DNA of 64,000 bases from Lampris incognitus (GCF_029633865.1 NC_079214.1:16790753-16854752), one strand, 5' to 3'. Positions 47,101 through 56,369 are shown, counted from the first letter of the stretch. A program made the numbers and translations. The notes: generated by a model not told the origin, from the sequence alone.

Positions 47101-47856
47101 CGACCCGAATTCGGATAAGCGGCTTGGATAATGGATGGATGGATGGATGGATGGATTATGTCACATCTAGATCGCAGTCCAAGACCAGCGTTGCTGAATC
47201 CATCCATCCATCCATTATCCAAACCGCTTATCCTTAGCTAGGGTCGTGGGGATGCTGAAGCCTATCCCAGCAGTCATTGGGCGGCAGGCGGGGAGACACC
47301 CTGAACAGGCCATTGCGGCTAAATGTTAGCAACCCGAATTAGCTGTGTATTTGCTGTCTTGAACATACCCTATTCCTCCTGCGAACGAATGACTTGAATC
47401 ACTCGGAGCGTGTCCCTGCACGTTCGCTCGCAAATGACTGAGAATGAACGGATCGTTTCAGGACGTGATTCAGTTCGGTTCGTTCACCCAAAATATTCGT
47501 TCAAAAAAACGAAAACAACGCTTCGTTCGCGAACCACACGACGTTAATATGACCCCATCTCAAAGTAACAGGTTACGAAACGACGGATCACAAACGGGGC
47601 TAGAACTGATTTCTCCAACCCTTGAATTTACGTCTTCATCCGAGAGATCGACTGCAAAGTGACAGGGAATTAGGATGACTAAAGACACTCGCGCTAACCA
47701 AATGAACCAAGAACACTGTCGCGTCAGTTACGCGTCGGTTGCGATAGTTGTCGGCTTTGACAGTTGCGCCACAGGGGTGCTATAATAAATATATTACCCC
47801 TGAAAACGATTAAAACTTAAACTTACCGTGGTTTTATTCGATTTGGTCTTGAGCAT
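19182..47856 (-). CDS. dna2: DNA replication ATP-dependent nuclease/helicase Dna2, 24 coding exons
   Basis: Exons in order: 47827-47856, 42729-42785, 41464-42517, 41193-41304, 40185-40334, 39773-39956, 38396-38544, 37787-37909, 37230-37473, 34310-34427, 33769-33925, 33208-33399, 31229-31465, 29395-29508, 26237-26346, 23228-23337, 22926-23054, 22615-22707, 22128-22321, 21746-21835, 21242-21449, 19900-19989, 19537-19722 and 19182-19340. All phases agree; the total is 4290 nt, 1429 residues. Dna2 trims Okazaki and recombination flaps in the nucleus and mitochondria. RecB-type nuclease: GKIDVT with D660, LELKTG with E686 and K688, and Q701-x3-Y705. Fe-S cysteines: C518, C779, C782 and C788. SF1 helicase: Walker A GMPGTGKT (1034-1041), DEASQ (1147-1151), GDHQQLPP (1171-1178), YQGRDKS (1356-1362) and [12 protein letters not shown] near the end. 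About 380 residues precede the part aligned to human DNA2 (about 1060). Residues 16-23, QGNIAFFF, form a PIP-box. Exon 1 is the least certain. Exon 21 uses a GTTGGT donor, and the C-terminus stops early. Confidence 0.93.
24050..24155 (+). repeat. Interspersed repeat tail ending in ATGG-like units
   Basis: Same family as 11446-11525, with the core CCCAATGACTGCTGGGATAG and the end GCGGTTTGGATAATGG. It lies in a dna2 intron, antisense to the gene. Confidence 0.6.
24605..25697. mobile_element. Non-autonomous hAT transposon carrying a nested SINE
   Basis: Perfect 17-bp terminal inverted repeats CAGGGCTCGAAATTAAC, flanked by a perfect 8-bp direct repeat CATAGGAC (24597-24604 and 25698-25705). The subterminal regions are rich in GGGACA units on both sides. 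No transposase was found. A SINE occupies 25000-25385. The element is in a dna2 intron between exons 15 and 16. Confidence 0.85.
25000..25385 (+). mobile_element. tRNA-derived SINE (family 4) inside the hAT element
   Basis: The head reads GCGGTGGTGTAGCGGTCTAA (A-box-like), then GGGGTTCGCGCCTCGG (B-box-like). The body ends in an A-rich/T-rich tail after GGGAGAAAAAGGGGAAAATC. An approximate direct repeat AAAAGAAGAA flanks it (left about 24989-24998, right about 25386-25395). Confidence 0.75.
27265..27540 (+). mobile_element. LINE endonuclease fragment
   Basis: The translation [20 protein letters not shown], continuing [11 protein letters not shown], matches the apurinic-type endonuclease domain of L2/CR1-type LINEs. 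Only a short fragment remains, with a frame break after about 60 residues. It is in a dna2 intron. Confidence 0.6.
27605..27662. repeat. (TA)n microsatellite
   Basis: An uninterrupted alternating TA run of nearly 60 bp lies between two LINE fragments in a dna2 intron. Confidence 0.95.
27690..28990 (+). mobile_element. L2-type LINE, 5'-truncated and degenerate
   Basis: Reverse transcriptase remnants in order: [47 protein letters not shown] (catalytic YADD kept), [16 protein letters not shown] and [15 protein letters not shown]. The 3' end has the tail TTTGGATAAAAGCGTCTGCT then AAATG-type units. Several frameshifts and stops are present. Antisense to dna2, in the intron between exons 14 and 15. 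Confidence 0.85.
30420..30960 (+). repeat. Diverged tandem duplication of about 150 bp units
   Basis: The segments at about 30420-30585 and 30775-30925 share ordered blocks: GTTGTTAAAATGTT, TTAACAGACATACTAA or its CTAACAGACATACTAA variant, and GGTATTTATCTTGACAGAAT. Each is followed by a block with GACCG or GACGAG. The spacing is about 360 bp. The source element was not identified. Confidence 0.6.
32745..32890 (-). mobile_element. SINE (family 3) fragment
   Basis: Shares TTGTCCTCTGCATTTGACCC, GGGCAGCC and GGGGACCAACTCCAGTTC with the SINE at 18770-19095. Only the 3' half is present. Confidence 0.55.
40862..41095. mobile_element. Compact foldback element, copy C, in dna2 intron 4
   Basis: A nearly complete hairpin. 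The left arm begins AATCAAAGAAGGTTGAATCA; the right arm ends TGATTCAACCTTCTTTGATT, then the family end with CTATTGAGCATGCATCAAG. Almost no loop, unlike copies A and B. Confidence 0.75.
43000..44040. other. Part of dna2 intron 1, no feature recognised
   Basis: No exon with acceptable splice sites or family similarity was seen on either strand. A GC-richer patch with repeated GCCCCC and GGGGGC tracts lies at 43660-43740. Confidence 0.35.
44141..44182. repeat. (AT)n microsatellite
   Basis: An alternating AT run of about 40 bp in dna2 intron 1. Confidence 0.95.
44740..45030 (+). pseudogene. Fragment of a transposon-borne multi-domain protein (YqaJ-type family)
   Basis: The open frame encodes [20 protein letters not shown] followed by [11 protein letters not shown] and a [11 protein letters not shown] segment. 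I recognise this motif order from uncharacterised teleost proteins that also carry a YqaJ-like exonuclease domain and are tied to DNA transposons. A GTAAAG donor after the last conserved residues (about 44965) could end the exon. No further exon was found. It lies in dna2 intron 1, opposite to dna2. Confidence 0.4.
45461..45650 (-). pseudogene. Broken THAP zinc-finger exon
   Basis: On the minus strand the frame gives the start of a THAP C2CH domain, CAPGC (cysteines at 45648-45650 and about 45636-45638). It continues [20 protein letters not shown], then the conserved Trp-rich TEQWHPTSN, and ends SDHFTSG at a GTACAG donor. A TGA at 45480-45482 stands where THAP domains have the third cysteine, so the frame is closed. 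It lies 500 bp from the opposite-strand fragment at 44740-45030; both may be remains of one element. It is not part of dna2, whose phase does not fit. Confidence 0.5.
45843..45914. repeat. Inverted repeat with paired CCAAT boxes
   Basis: Perfect 13-bp arms CTCTGATTGGCTA (45843-45855) and TAGCCAATCAGAG (45902-45914). A related sequence with CTCTGATTGGCTAACC is at about 57035. It therefore looks like a short repeat family and not a unique promoter. Confidence 0.6.
47025..47315. repeat. Inverted pair of ATGG-tailed repeats
   Basis: A sense copy (47025-47156) ends in a run of GGAT units. An antisense copy (47196-47315) starts with CCATCCATCCATCC. Both carry the CAATGACTGCTGGGATAGG core or its complement. 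The two tails face each other about 40 bp apart. Confidence 0.75.
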
Positions 47857-48320
47857 GGTTATTTTGGACACTAGCGGAACAAGCACCAGATGCCTTGGCT
47901 AATTGGGCTTTACTCCGCCAGTTTTTCCTATCAGCTGTCGTCCGTTGGTTCCACATATGCCGATAAATGACAGGTAGCTAATGGTTTATAACTCGGGTCA
48001 AACGGCAATCAGATTAAATTCTCTTTGTTCTGTTTGACAGGTGAAAACATCCAAACCGACATTTCCACAGCATGGAGATCCGTTGCCAACAGTGGAACTT
48101 TTCCCCAAGGCGACGTTTTGTTATGAAAGTCTTCGCTCCATAGAGTTCGACCAAAGGTCCATGGCGCCAAATGTCTTTCGTGTTTTTGCACAACGGAAAT
48201 GACGTTTTCGAATTTCCTCCTTCTGCTCCAATGGCGCTCGAGCGTCTTCTTTTTAATTTATTAGCGGTTGGTAAACACTGAAATGACACATTATCGCCAC
48301 CACCTGGTATGGAGTGTGGG
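47857..48320 (-). promoter_or_regulatory. Presumed dna2 promoter and 5' untranslated region
   Basis: This stretch lies directly upstream of the proposed dna2 initiator ATG (47854-47856). CpG dinucleotides are fairly frequent (CTCGAGCG, GACGTTTTCG). No TATA box was found. Two overlapping minus-strand ORFs (48009-48289) carry no recognised domain. Inferred from position only. Confidence 0.35.
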
Positions 48321-48506
48321 TGGGTTTTAATCTAATTCTCTGATCAACTTTATTGGCCAAGTGTGCCTATGCACACAAGGAATTTGACCCCGGTTCACAG
48401 CAGCTTCTAGTACTTGCGGACATCTCACAGACATAAAAAAAGAAAAACAGAAGAAATAAATGGAAGAACAAACAGGACATTGGATGCAAGTATGTATGCA
48501 CAACAG

Positions 48507-49845
48507 GTATGTCGCTACTTTTCATCATCTACATCCTCCCTCTTGGTCAGATACTCCGCCATTTCAACTTGGACTTCCACTGTTATGCTGATGACATCCA
48601 GATATACCTCAGCACCAAATCCCCTCACAATCCATCCCTCTCTCACATCGACTCCTGTCTGTCTGCCTTTAAAGTCTGGGTGCAGCAAAACCTTCTCAAA
48701 CTCAACAGTGACAAAACTGTACTCCTCTTCATTGGCTCCAAGTCCACTCTCAGCCAAATCAACAGCCTTGCACTCACCATCGATGGCACTACTGTCTCCC
48801 CTTCCTCCCAGGCACGCAACCTTGGTGTGATCCTTGATCCCCACCCTCTCCCTTCAGCCACATATCCGCCACATGGTCAAATCCTCCTTCTATCACCTTC
48901 GCAACATTGCGAAAATAAGATCCTCTCTCACACGTCCTGCTGCTGAGACACTGATCCATACCTTCATCCCCTCCCGCCTTGATTACTGCAACTCACTCCT
49001 CTATGGCATCAGTGCTAGCTCTATCAAGAGACTCCAATTGGTCCAGAACGCATCCGCCCGACTATTAACTTTCACCAAATCCTGGCACCACATCACCTCA
49101 GTCCTAAAATACCTCCACTGGCTACCTATCTCCCATCGGATCAATTACAAAATCCTGGTTCTTACTTATAAAGCCCTTCACAAACTGGCTCCCCCATACC
49201 TCACCGACCTCCTCTCCCCCTACCAACCCTCTCGGTCCCTCAGATCCACCTCAGCCTCCCTTTTCTCTACCCCCAAGTCCAACCTTCGCGGCTTTGGTGA
49301 ATGAGCCTTCTATAGGACAGCTCCCAGGCCCTGGAACTCACTCCCCCAAATCATTAGAGACTCAGAATCCCTCCCCCCCACTCTTCCAATCCCGTCTCAA
49401 GACACACCTCTTCTCCATCGCCTTCTCGTACCCCCCCCCCCCCCCGTCTGCTCATCCACCCCTGGTCTGGGGCAGGCTGGGGACCGAGCGCTCGACCTGC
49501 CCCCTCCCTCAACTCCCTCCCCAAGCGCATCGGACACTGCTGCGGGCTGCCCACATTCAGGTCAATGGTCGGGATTCACCTCTTCAGACTTCACCTGTGA
49601 TTTATGTGATTTATGATGTTTGTTTTTCTTCTCCTTTTGTATCCGTCCAAGTGGGAGAGTACTGCTGGCGCCGTGTGTGGCTGCCGCTTCTCCCTCTCGT
49701 AGCCCCCCTTCCCACCCACCCCTGTATGTCTGTGTTATGTTTATATGTCGTCTTGTTTCACTGCCGTTTATTGTAAAGCGACTTTGAGGATTAGAAAAGC
49801 GCTATATAAGTTTAATTTATTATTATTATTATTATTATTATATAC
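48507..49845 (+). mobile_element. L2-type LINE, 5'-truncated, late insertion
   Basis: Reverse transcriptase remnants: FHCYADDIQIYLSTKS (YADD kept), KVWVQQNLLKLNSDKT, SQARNLGVILD, KSSFYHLRNIAKIRSSLT and LDYCNSLLYG. The 3' end is the classical GCGCTATATAAGTTTAATTT followed by TTA repeats to about 49843. A frameshift near 48840 breaks the frame. It interrupts the antisense LINE. Confidence 0.85.
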
Positions 49846-50931
49846 TCCCACTATATTATACCATATTATCTTATGTACCAAAAGTATACACTATAGTCAC
49901 CAACCATCCACCTCACTACTACATAGCTATGTTATATACCTATGTTGCAACCACAACAATAATACCAATAATTTGTAACCAGTATACAGCAGTTGTATGT
50001 GTATTTACAATTGCACATTTGTATTGCACATCTGGTTTAAAGAGAGTGCACATATGTTGGCCAAGTCAAGTCATGTCAAGTTTTTTTTTTGTATAGCCCA
50101 AAATCAAAAGGTAGTCACTGAGGGCTTTAAAGGTGAGACATCTTGATCAGAGAAGGCCATTTACAGTGTAATATTTACATAATAAGTGTCTATTCCTGCA
50201 CCATGCCGTTACGTGTTCACGAGAAAGTTGGCCTGTGGGAAAAACTGTTCCTATGTCGGGTGGTTATGGTACACATTGCTCTGTAGCGTTTGCCAGAGGG
50301 TAGGAGTTCAAACAGACTGTGACCTGGGTGTGGGGGTCTGTGCTGATTCTGGCCACCCTTTTCCAGGCTCTAGAGGTGTACAAGTCCTGCAGGGTGGGCA
50401 GGGGAGAGCCAATGATTTTTTTCTGTTCTCCTTACTGTTCGCTGCAGTCTGTCCCTTTGCTACCCCGAACTAGGCTGTGATTGATGTGCACAGGACAGAT
50501 TCAATGACTGCGGTGTAGAACTGGCTCAACAGCTACTGTGGCGAACTGAATTTCCTCAATTGCTGCAGAAAGAACATCCTCTGCTGGGCCTTTTTGAGGA
50601 TGGAGTTGATGTTGGTCTCCCACTTCAGGTCTTTGGAAATGGTAGTTCCCAGAAACTTGAAGGTCTCTATGGTTGGATTATGGTTATGGATATTTTGAGG
50701 GGGAGCAGTGCTGAGGGGTGTCTCCTAAATTCCACTGTCATCTCTGCAGTCTTCAGCATGTTCAGCTTCAAGTTGTTCTGACTACACTAGCGCACCAGCC
50801 GCTAAACCTCCCACCGATATACAGACTCGTCGCCATCCTGGGTAAATCCACCGTAGTGTCGTCTGCAAACTTCAGTAGTTTAACAGCTGGGTCCTTGGAG
50901 GAGCAGTCGTTGGTGTAGAGGGAGAAGAGCC

Positions 50932-50934
50932 GTG
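50932..50934. repeat. Left target-site duplication GTG
   Basis: GTG directly before the transposon is matched by GTG at 54894-54896. Removing the element and one copy restores a continuous LINE reading AGAGCCGTGGGGAGAGG. Confidence 0.7.
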
Positions 50935-51325
50935 TAGTCTAGTCAGTTAAGGCAAAATGGCTGCAAAAAGTCATTCACATTTGAGCCTATGTTTTTCTGT
51001 TAATTTAGAGTCCAATAAAGAAAAAAATGCAAGGAGCCCAAAATTTTAGGTGGGGGAGGTCTCTGAAATGGCCACGCCCACTTTTTAGGCCTGGAAATCA
51101 GTATCTCGGCTCCTGAATGTCGCAGAGAGCTGATCATGGGCTCAAAAGAAGCAGAAGCACCACATTTATATAAGCATTATGAACAAACATATACCCCAAA
51201 ACCTTTACTTTTTCAGATATTTTAAGAAAACTAATTTTTACTGGTCACGTTTCACGTATCAGCTCCTGAAGGTTGTAAAAAGCTATATTTGACATGAATC
51301 TCATTCGCTGCCTATGTTATAAAGC

Positions 51326-54191
51326 ATGAAGCACAATACACACACGAATCATGAGTTTAGAAAATATCTTAGTTGTCTTCAGCTCCATGTCATGAGAATA
51401 GCAGTATCATACACAAGATATCTTAACCCAGGCCAGGTTGCAGTGGGTGGATCCGATCAGCCCCTTTATGCCATCAAGAAGATGATACAGTGGGCCATGG
51501 GGGAAGAGTTTTCTCATTCATACTTCGCATTCATGGGTGGGCTGCACCTTGAGAAGGTTTCTCTTGTCTGTGTTGGGCAGTTGATAAAAGGAACTGGCCT
51601 TGATACCATCTTAACCTCAGCTAATCTGAATATCACAGGTCTGACAACTGCTGTCTGCGATGTGAATTCCATAAAGAAGGCTAGATACTGTATTCAACTC
51701 CTGGCTGTGGTGCTGGCCAAGAAGAGAGATGAAGCATTTCAGGCAAAACGTCTAGAGGACAACAGTTTGACTTGGAGTAACTGGGTGGCCAATGAAAACA
51801 GCCCCATGTTTCACTACTGGAACAATGTTGTTGACACAATCAAGAAGGTTCTTATCTTCATAAGATCCTTTCGAGAGGCAAACTTCATCATGATGATCAG
51901 TGCACTTGAGCAGCTCATTCCTCTTTTCTTTGCACTTGATCATACACACTATGCCAGATGGGCATCAGTGTTTCTTCAGGATCTCAAAGAGCTCAAATGG
52001 AGACACCCATACTTGTTCAAGGAATTTCTTTCAGGCTCTTTCACAGTAAACACCAGAGACAACCCATTCTCAAAGATTGCATGTGATCAAAAGCAGGAAC
52101 ATAACATAAAGGTCATCAAGTCTGACACTGGATATGTCGATATCATCAATCGGGAAGATCAAGAGTTCTTCAGGAAACTCGAACTTGCGCTACCCGAAAT
52201 CCAGCGCTACCTAGATGAGGTCGAAGGTCAAGATCCATCACACGGGCACAAAGAAATGCTGGATTCCTTCAAGGAAACATTTTCAAGCCACACACTCAAG
52301 GTGTACCAGGGTATCCTTACCAACCCGTTCGATGAAGCTCAGTTCATGAGGTTGAACTCATCCATTCCCTTCCCAGATGTCATAAGTAAAGACTCCAGTT
52401 TTGTCTTTACAGTCGGCAAAACTCAGCATGACCAGTTTGTGCAGGAGCGAATTGTATTAAGTAAGAAGGATGTCAATGCAACCATCTCACGAAATGCCCT
52501 GAAACTCCCAAGTTCATGTGCAAAAGTCCAACTCGCTAGCCCTGCAATCAAGCCACCCAAAGGAACCTTTGCAAAGCTGAAGGAGGCCTGCAGATCAAGA
52601 GAAGAAGAGACAAGGAAGTTATTTGGTGGTGAATTCACAGGTGAAACTAATTGATATAAAGTCAGTTATTCAAATATTTTAGATGTTACTTAAGTCTTAC
52701 CAGATTTTTAATACAGTGATATTCATTGATTCAATTTCACATTCAAGTTAATTGATTTGACAGTAAGCCCAAGAGTTACACTTAGCTTAACTATTCATTT
52801 CAATTTCAGGTTTACCCGACGCCTTGTCAACAAAGGATGGAGATATTTATCATAGCCAAAAGTCTCAAATTCTTAAGGACATCGGTGTACAAGTTCAATC
52901 TACATCCTCAGAAGGACTTGTGATAGATTTGTCTGTGCAAGTACGAATCATGGCAAAGTCTCTCACCAAAGGCATGACATTCCAAGACTTTGTAATCAAA
53001 GTGTTGAACAGCATTGCCAGGATCGGTCATGAGAAGAAAGCCAATCGTATTGACATTGTGGCTGACCTCTACCAGAATATGAGTATCAAGACTGCGACTA
53101 GGAAGAACCGGGGATCAGCAGGTAGTTCACAGATGGCTTTCAGTGAGAATGACACCATGCCAGAATCTAAGCAATTCTTTGAAGCTTTTCTGTCTAATGT
53201 AGACAACAAAGTAGCCCTGAATCTAATGTTCGCCAGGATTGCTAAGGCACAAGCGTGGAACTGGGACAAGGAGTTCAGCATCACCTACGGCAGAAAGGTG
53301 CTTGCAAACTTCGGCGAAAGCTTCGAGATCCAGCTTTATGACAGCATAGATATGCTTGAGGAGGCTGACAACCGCATCGTTTGCCATGTGATGCACATGC
53401 TAAACAAGGGGATCAAGTCAGTTACAGTTAGAACAGTCGACTCCGATGTGGTAGTCATCCTACTAGGGTTCACTACACAGTTCCTATCAGTATGTAATGA
53501 CTTGCAACTTATAGTTGACTTTGCAGTTCCTGGCAAACGCCAATTCTACTCAATCACAGAAGCACACAAGAAGCTTGGTGGAGATGTGGCCGATGCCATG
53601 CCTGTGTTCCATTCTTTTAGTGGCTGTGATTCTGTGAGCGCCTTCTTTGGCCACTCAAAGACTGCTCAATACAAAGCCTGGATAAACCACAGTAAGTCCA
53701 CAGAACTCACTGCTGCTTTGAGAGGACTAAGTTGCTGCCCTAGTATCGAGACAGTTAAGGAAAGCATGGAAGTTATTGAGCCCTGGGTAATGAGCTGGTA
53801 CAACAAGACTGGACTGTACAACTGTGTCAGTATAGATGAGCTCAGATTCCAGCTGTTCAAGCACTCAGTTAATGATGAGCTGAGAGACCTACCCCCAAGT
53901 CAGGATGCGCTTCTACAGCATCTGTTGAGAGCTACATTCCAGGCAGGATGGCTGTGGGGAAACAGCCTGCTACAACTCCCTTGTCCCCCTGTCATTGAAT
54001 GGGGTTGGACTACCGAAGGAGAGGAACTCTTCGTCAAGTGGAGCACAGTTTCCACAAGAGATACATTGTCTCAAGTAACAGGGGTGTGTAGTTGCAGATC
54101 TAATAAGTGTACCTCATGTTCTTGTGCTGGCAGAGGGATGAAATGTCTCATTTATTGCAAGTGCCTCAGCAAGTGTTTGAATCCAGTCTGA
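51326..54191 (+). CDS. Academ-like transposase with FEN1/XPG-type nuclease signature (898 residues, two exons)
   Basis: Exon 1 is 51326-52640, the intron 52641-52809 (GT-AG, 169 bp, phase 1), exon 2 52810-54191; no stop or frameshift in 2,697 nt. The N-terminal part has RYLNPGQ, SDQPLYA (D44) and FMGGLHLE (H74), a pattern I recall from large uncharacterised proteins of fish and marine invertebrates. Exon 2 holds IDIVADLYQNMSIK (about 519-532), then three acidic clusters in FEN1/XPG order: LEEADNR (E622, E623, D625), TVDSDVVVILLG (D649, D651) and SFSGCDSVSAFFGHSK (D712). The last resembles the GCDY...GIG segment before the helix-2-turn-helix of flap endonucleases. The C-terminus is a cysteine cluster, VCSCRSNKCTSCSC then KCLIYCKC. 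Expected role: nuclear nuclease excising or integrating the element. The ATG at 51326 has an in-frame TAA just upstream. Relatives that I recall are longer, so the N-terminus may be lost. An AATAAA is at 54210. Confidence 0.7.
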
Positions 54192-54209
54192 TGGGATGTG
54201 TGAGGTTAA

Positions 54210-54215
54210 AATAAA
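54210..54215 (+). promoter_or_regulatory. Polyadenylation signal of the transposon gene
   Basis: AATAAA begins 19 bp after the transposase stop codon, followed by a T-rich run. Confidence 0.5.
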
Positions 54216-54893
54216 GATTTTTTTGGACCTCACATGGTTTGCTTTGTTTCTTTGGTGGTTACTGGGTTCCTCCTCTTATAACAAAGAGTCAACTTGAATA
54301 CTAGCACTCCATGAGTAGATGTAACACTTTTACTCAAACAAACTGTATAGCCTTCTTGCACAGATTTGGCTAAAGTTGATTGCATGCTGCTGATCAATTC
54401 AATGGAAAAAAGAACATGTTCATGAATAGCTCAAAACGTGAAGGTTTTAGGGCATACAGTATATTTGTTCAGAGCACTAATATAAATAGTTATTTCCACA
54501 TCTTTTGAGCCCAATATCAACTCGGGGCAACCTCCGAGAGCTGAGCCTGAGATGGGCGTGGCCATGTATGTGACCAGTGAAAATTAGTTTTTTGTAAATA
54601 CCTGAAAAAGTAAAGGTTTTGGGGTATATGTTTGTTCATAATGCTTATATAAATGTGGTGCTTCTGCTTCTTTTGAGCCCATGATCAGCTCTCTGCGACA
54701 TTCAGGAGCCGAGATACTGATTTCCAGGCCTAAAAAGTGGGCGTGGCCATTTCAGAGACTTCCCCCACCTAAAATTTTGGGCTCCTTGCATTTTTTTCTT
54801 TATTGGACCCTAAATTAACAGAAAAACATTGGCTCAAATGTGAATGACTTTTTGCAGCCTTGACCCCATATTTGCCCTTAACTGACCAGACTA

Positions 54894-54896
54894 GTG
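54894..54896. repeat. Right target-site duplication GTG
   Basis: Direct repeat of 50932-50934. Confidence 0.7.
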
Positions 54897-55250
54897 GGGA
54901 GAGGACACATCCCCGGGGAGCATCAGTGCTGACTGTCCGTATACCAGAAGTAACTTCCCCCAGCCTAACCTGCTGTTTCCTGCCAGTCTGGAAGCTATCC
55001 GCTGAAAGATGGCGGGGGATATAGTGAGTTGGGAGAGTTTGCCGGAGAGGATTTCTGGAATGATGGTGTTGAACACTGAGCTGGAGTCCACAAACGGGAT
55101 CCTTGCATATGTCACTGGGCCATATGTCACTGGGCAGTCTAGGTGTTGCAGGACGTAGTGCAGTCCCATGCTGACTGCATCATCCACTGAACTGTTTGCA
55201 CGGTAGCTAAAGTGCAGGGGGTCCAGCAGGTGGTGCTGTCCTCAGATACT
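54897..55250 (-). mobile_element. Antisense LINE, right part after the transposon
   Basis: The complement encodes an upstream part of the same reverse transcriptase (SVDDAVSMGLHYVLQHLD, then FVDSSSVFNTIIPEIL). It continues the LINE interrupted at 50934. A short duplicated CATATGTCACTGGGC lies near 55110-55135. Confidence 0.75.
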
Positions 55251-55415
55251 GAAACAAAAGCAAGAAACACTGTGCCCCAGAACTTCTCTTTAAATCGTAG
55301 TTCAAATTTATTTCCCTAAGGCTTAGAGTCAAATCTCTTCTCTCTCTCGAGAATATCTCGGCAGTGAAGCATTGTATGCTCTACTGTCTCTTCCTGACCA
55401 CAAAAATCACATCTT

Positions 55416-55536
<121 letters not shown>

Positions 55537-55539
55537 AAT

Positions 55540-56365
55540 GTTAAACAATGCATTGTTGGAGTCCTGTATGACCAAAATTCTTAGTCTCGATATTATTGTT
55601 CCTTCCTCCAGGTTATCGCATTGCCTTCTGGTGTTTAACGTGCAACCTGATTGGATTTCTTTTTACGGTAGCTGACAACCATTTTCAAGTGTATGTGTTG
55701 TTTATTACTGCCAACATGCAACCCTCTGAGTTTTATAAAGAGCTTTATATTTGTGTTGTAATATGTGTTACAAATATTTCCATCTTGATTTTCTGATTTT
55801 TGAATTACTTCGTCTGAGCCCACAACTCACCTGACACTAAATTGATAGTTGTATATGTTGGCACATGGTTTGTTTTTAATTGTGTTTTCATGTATTTACT
55901 GATATGTTGAAGGAAAAATTGTATGAAGCAACAGCAAAATAGTATGTCTCAGTAGAACACCAGGCCACAATGAGTTAAACCACCAGAAAAGTTACATCAG
56001 TATGCCATGATGGCACAAAGGATACAAAAATACTGTATAAGTATAAAATTTCAATTTAATGCGCCTGTGCTTTGTAACAGTCATGATGAAAAATGCCATC
56101 TCAGATGCAGCTCCAGTATTAGATAATTGTTGCCCAATGGGGCCAAGATCCAGGGACTGAGAAGAATGCAGTGAAAGAATGTTCCAAGATTTGAAAAGAA
56201 CAGACTGAAATTTGTAAAAGTTAATACCTATAGCACTACTTCCTGACTTCTTATCTTCCATATGCAGATTTTTTTTTTAATTCTAGTTTGATAATGTAGG
56301 TCAGGTGAATCAGCCATACTAAAATTGTCTCTAGGTGTGAATATGTGTGTGTGTGTCAGTGTGTG
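55540..56365. other. Intergenic, nothing recognised
   Basis: AT-rich, with no exon or repeat family that I can name. Short TG tracts occur at 56340-56370. Confidence 0.35.
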
Positions 56366-56369
56366 TGTG

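Larger units (their letters stand above)
48330..50934 (-). mobile_element. Antisense L2/Rex-like LINE, left part (interrupted)
   Basis: The 3' end in antisense (TTTATTGGCCAAGTGTG, CACACAAGGAATTTGACC) is at 48340-48395. The C-terminal reverse-transcriptase region runs from 50190 to 50934; its complement encodes the same family as 13330-14040. It is split by an L2 LINE at 48507-49845, holds another short repeat at 50065-50170, and is cut at 50934 by the Academ-like transposon. It resumes at 54897. Confidence 0.7.
50935..54893 (+). mobile_element. Academ-like DNA transposon, 3,959 bp, apparently complete
   Basis: The left end starts TAGTCTAGTCAGTTAAG. The right end, inverted, starts TAGTCTGGTCAGTTAAG. 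The inverted match extends about 315 bp (50935 to about 51250 against 54893 down to about 54575) with few differences, mainly a 12-15 bp indel near the tip. The target duplication is 3 bp. A second, diverged inward repeat of the right subterminal sequence lies at about 54430-54575. The interior is one two-exon gene on the plus strand. The 3-bp duplication, the XPG/FEN1-like nuclease and the C-terminal cysteine cluster are, to my knowledge, Academ-superfamily traits. Assignment is from memory of the family. Confidence 0.75.

Noticed and set aside
48834-49304. Host gene with a 156-residue ORF
   Set aside because: The translation is the C-terminal region of an L2 LINE reverse transcriptase, followed by a LINE-type tail.
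52423-53860. Minus-strand ORFs within the transposon
   Set aside because: Antisense shadows of the transposase exons with no recognisable domain.
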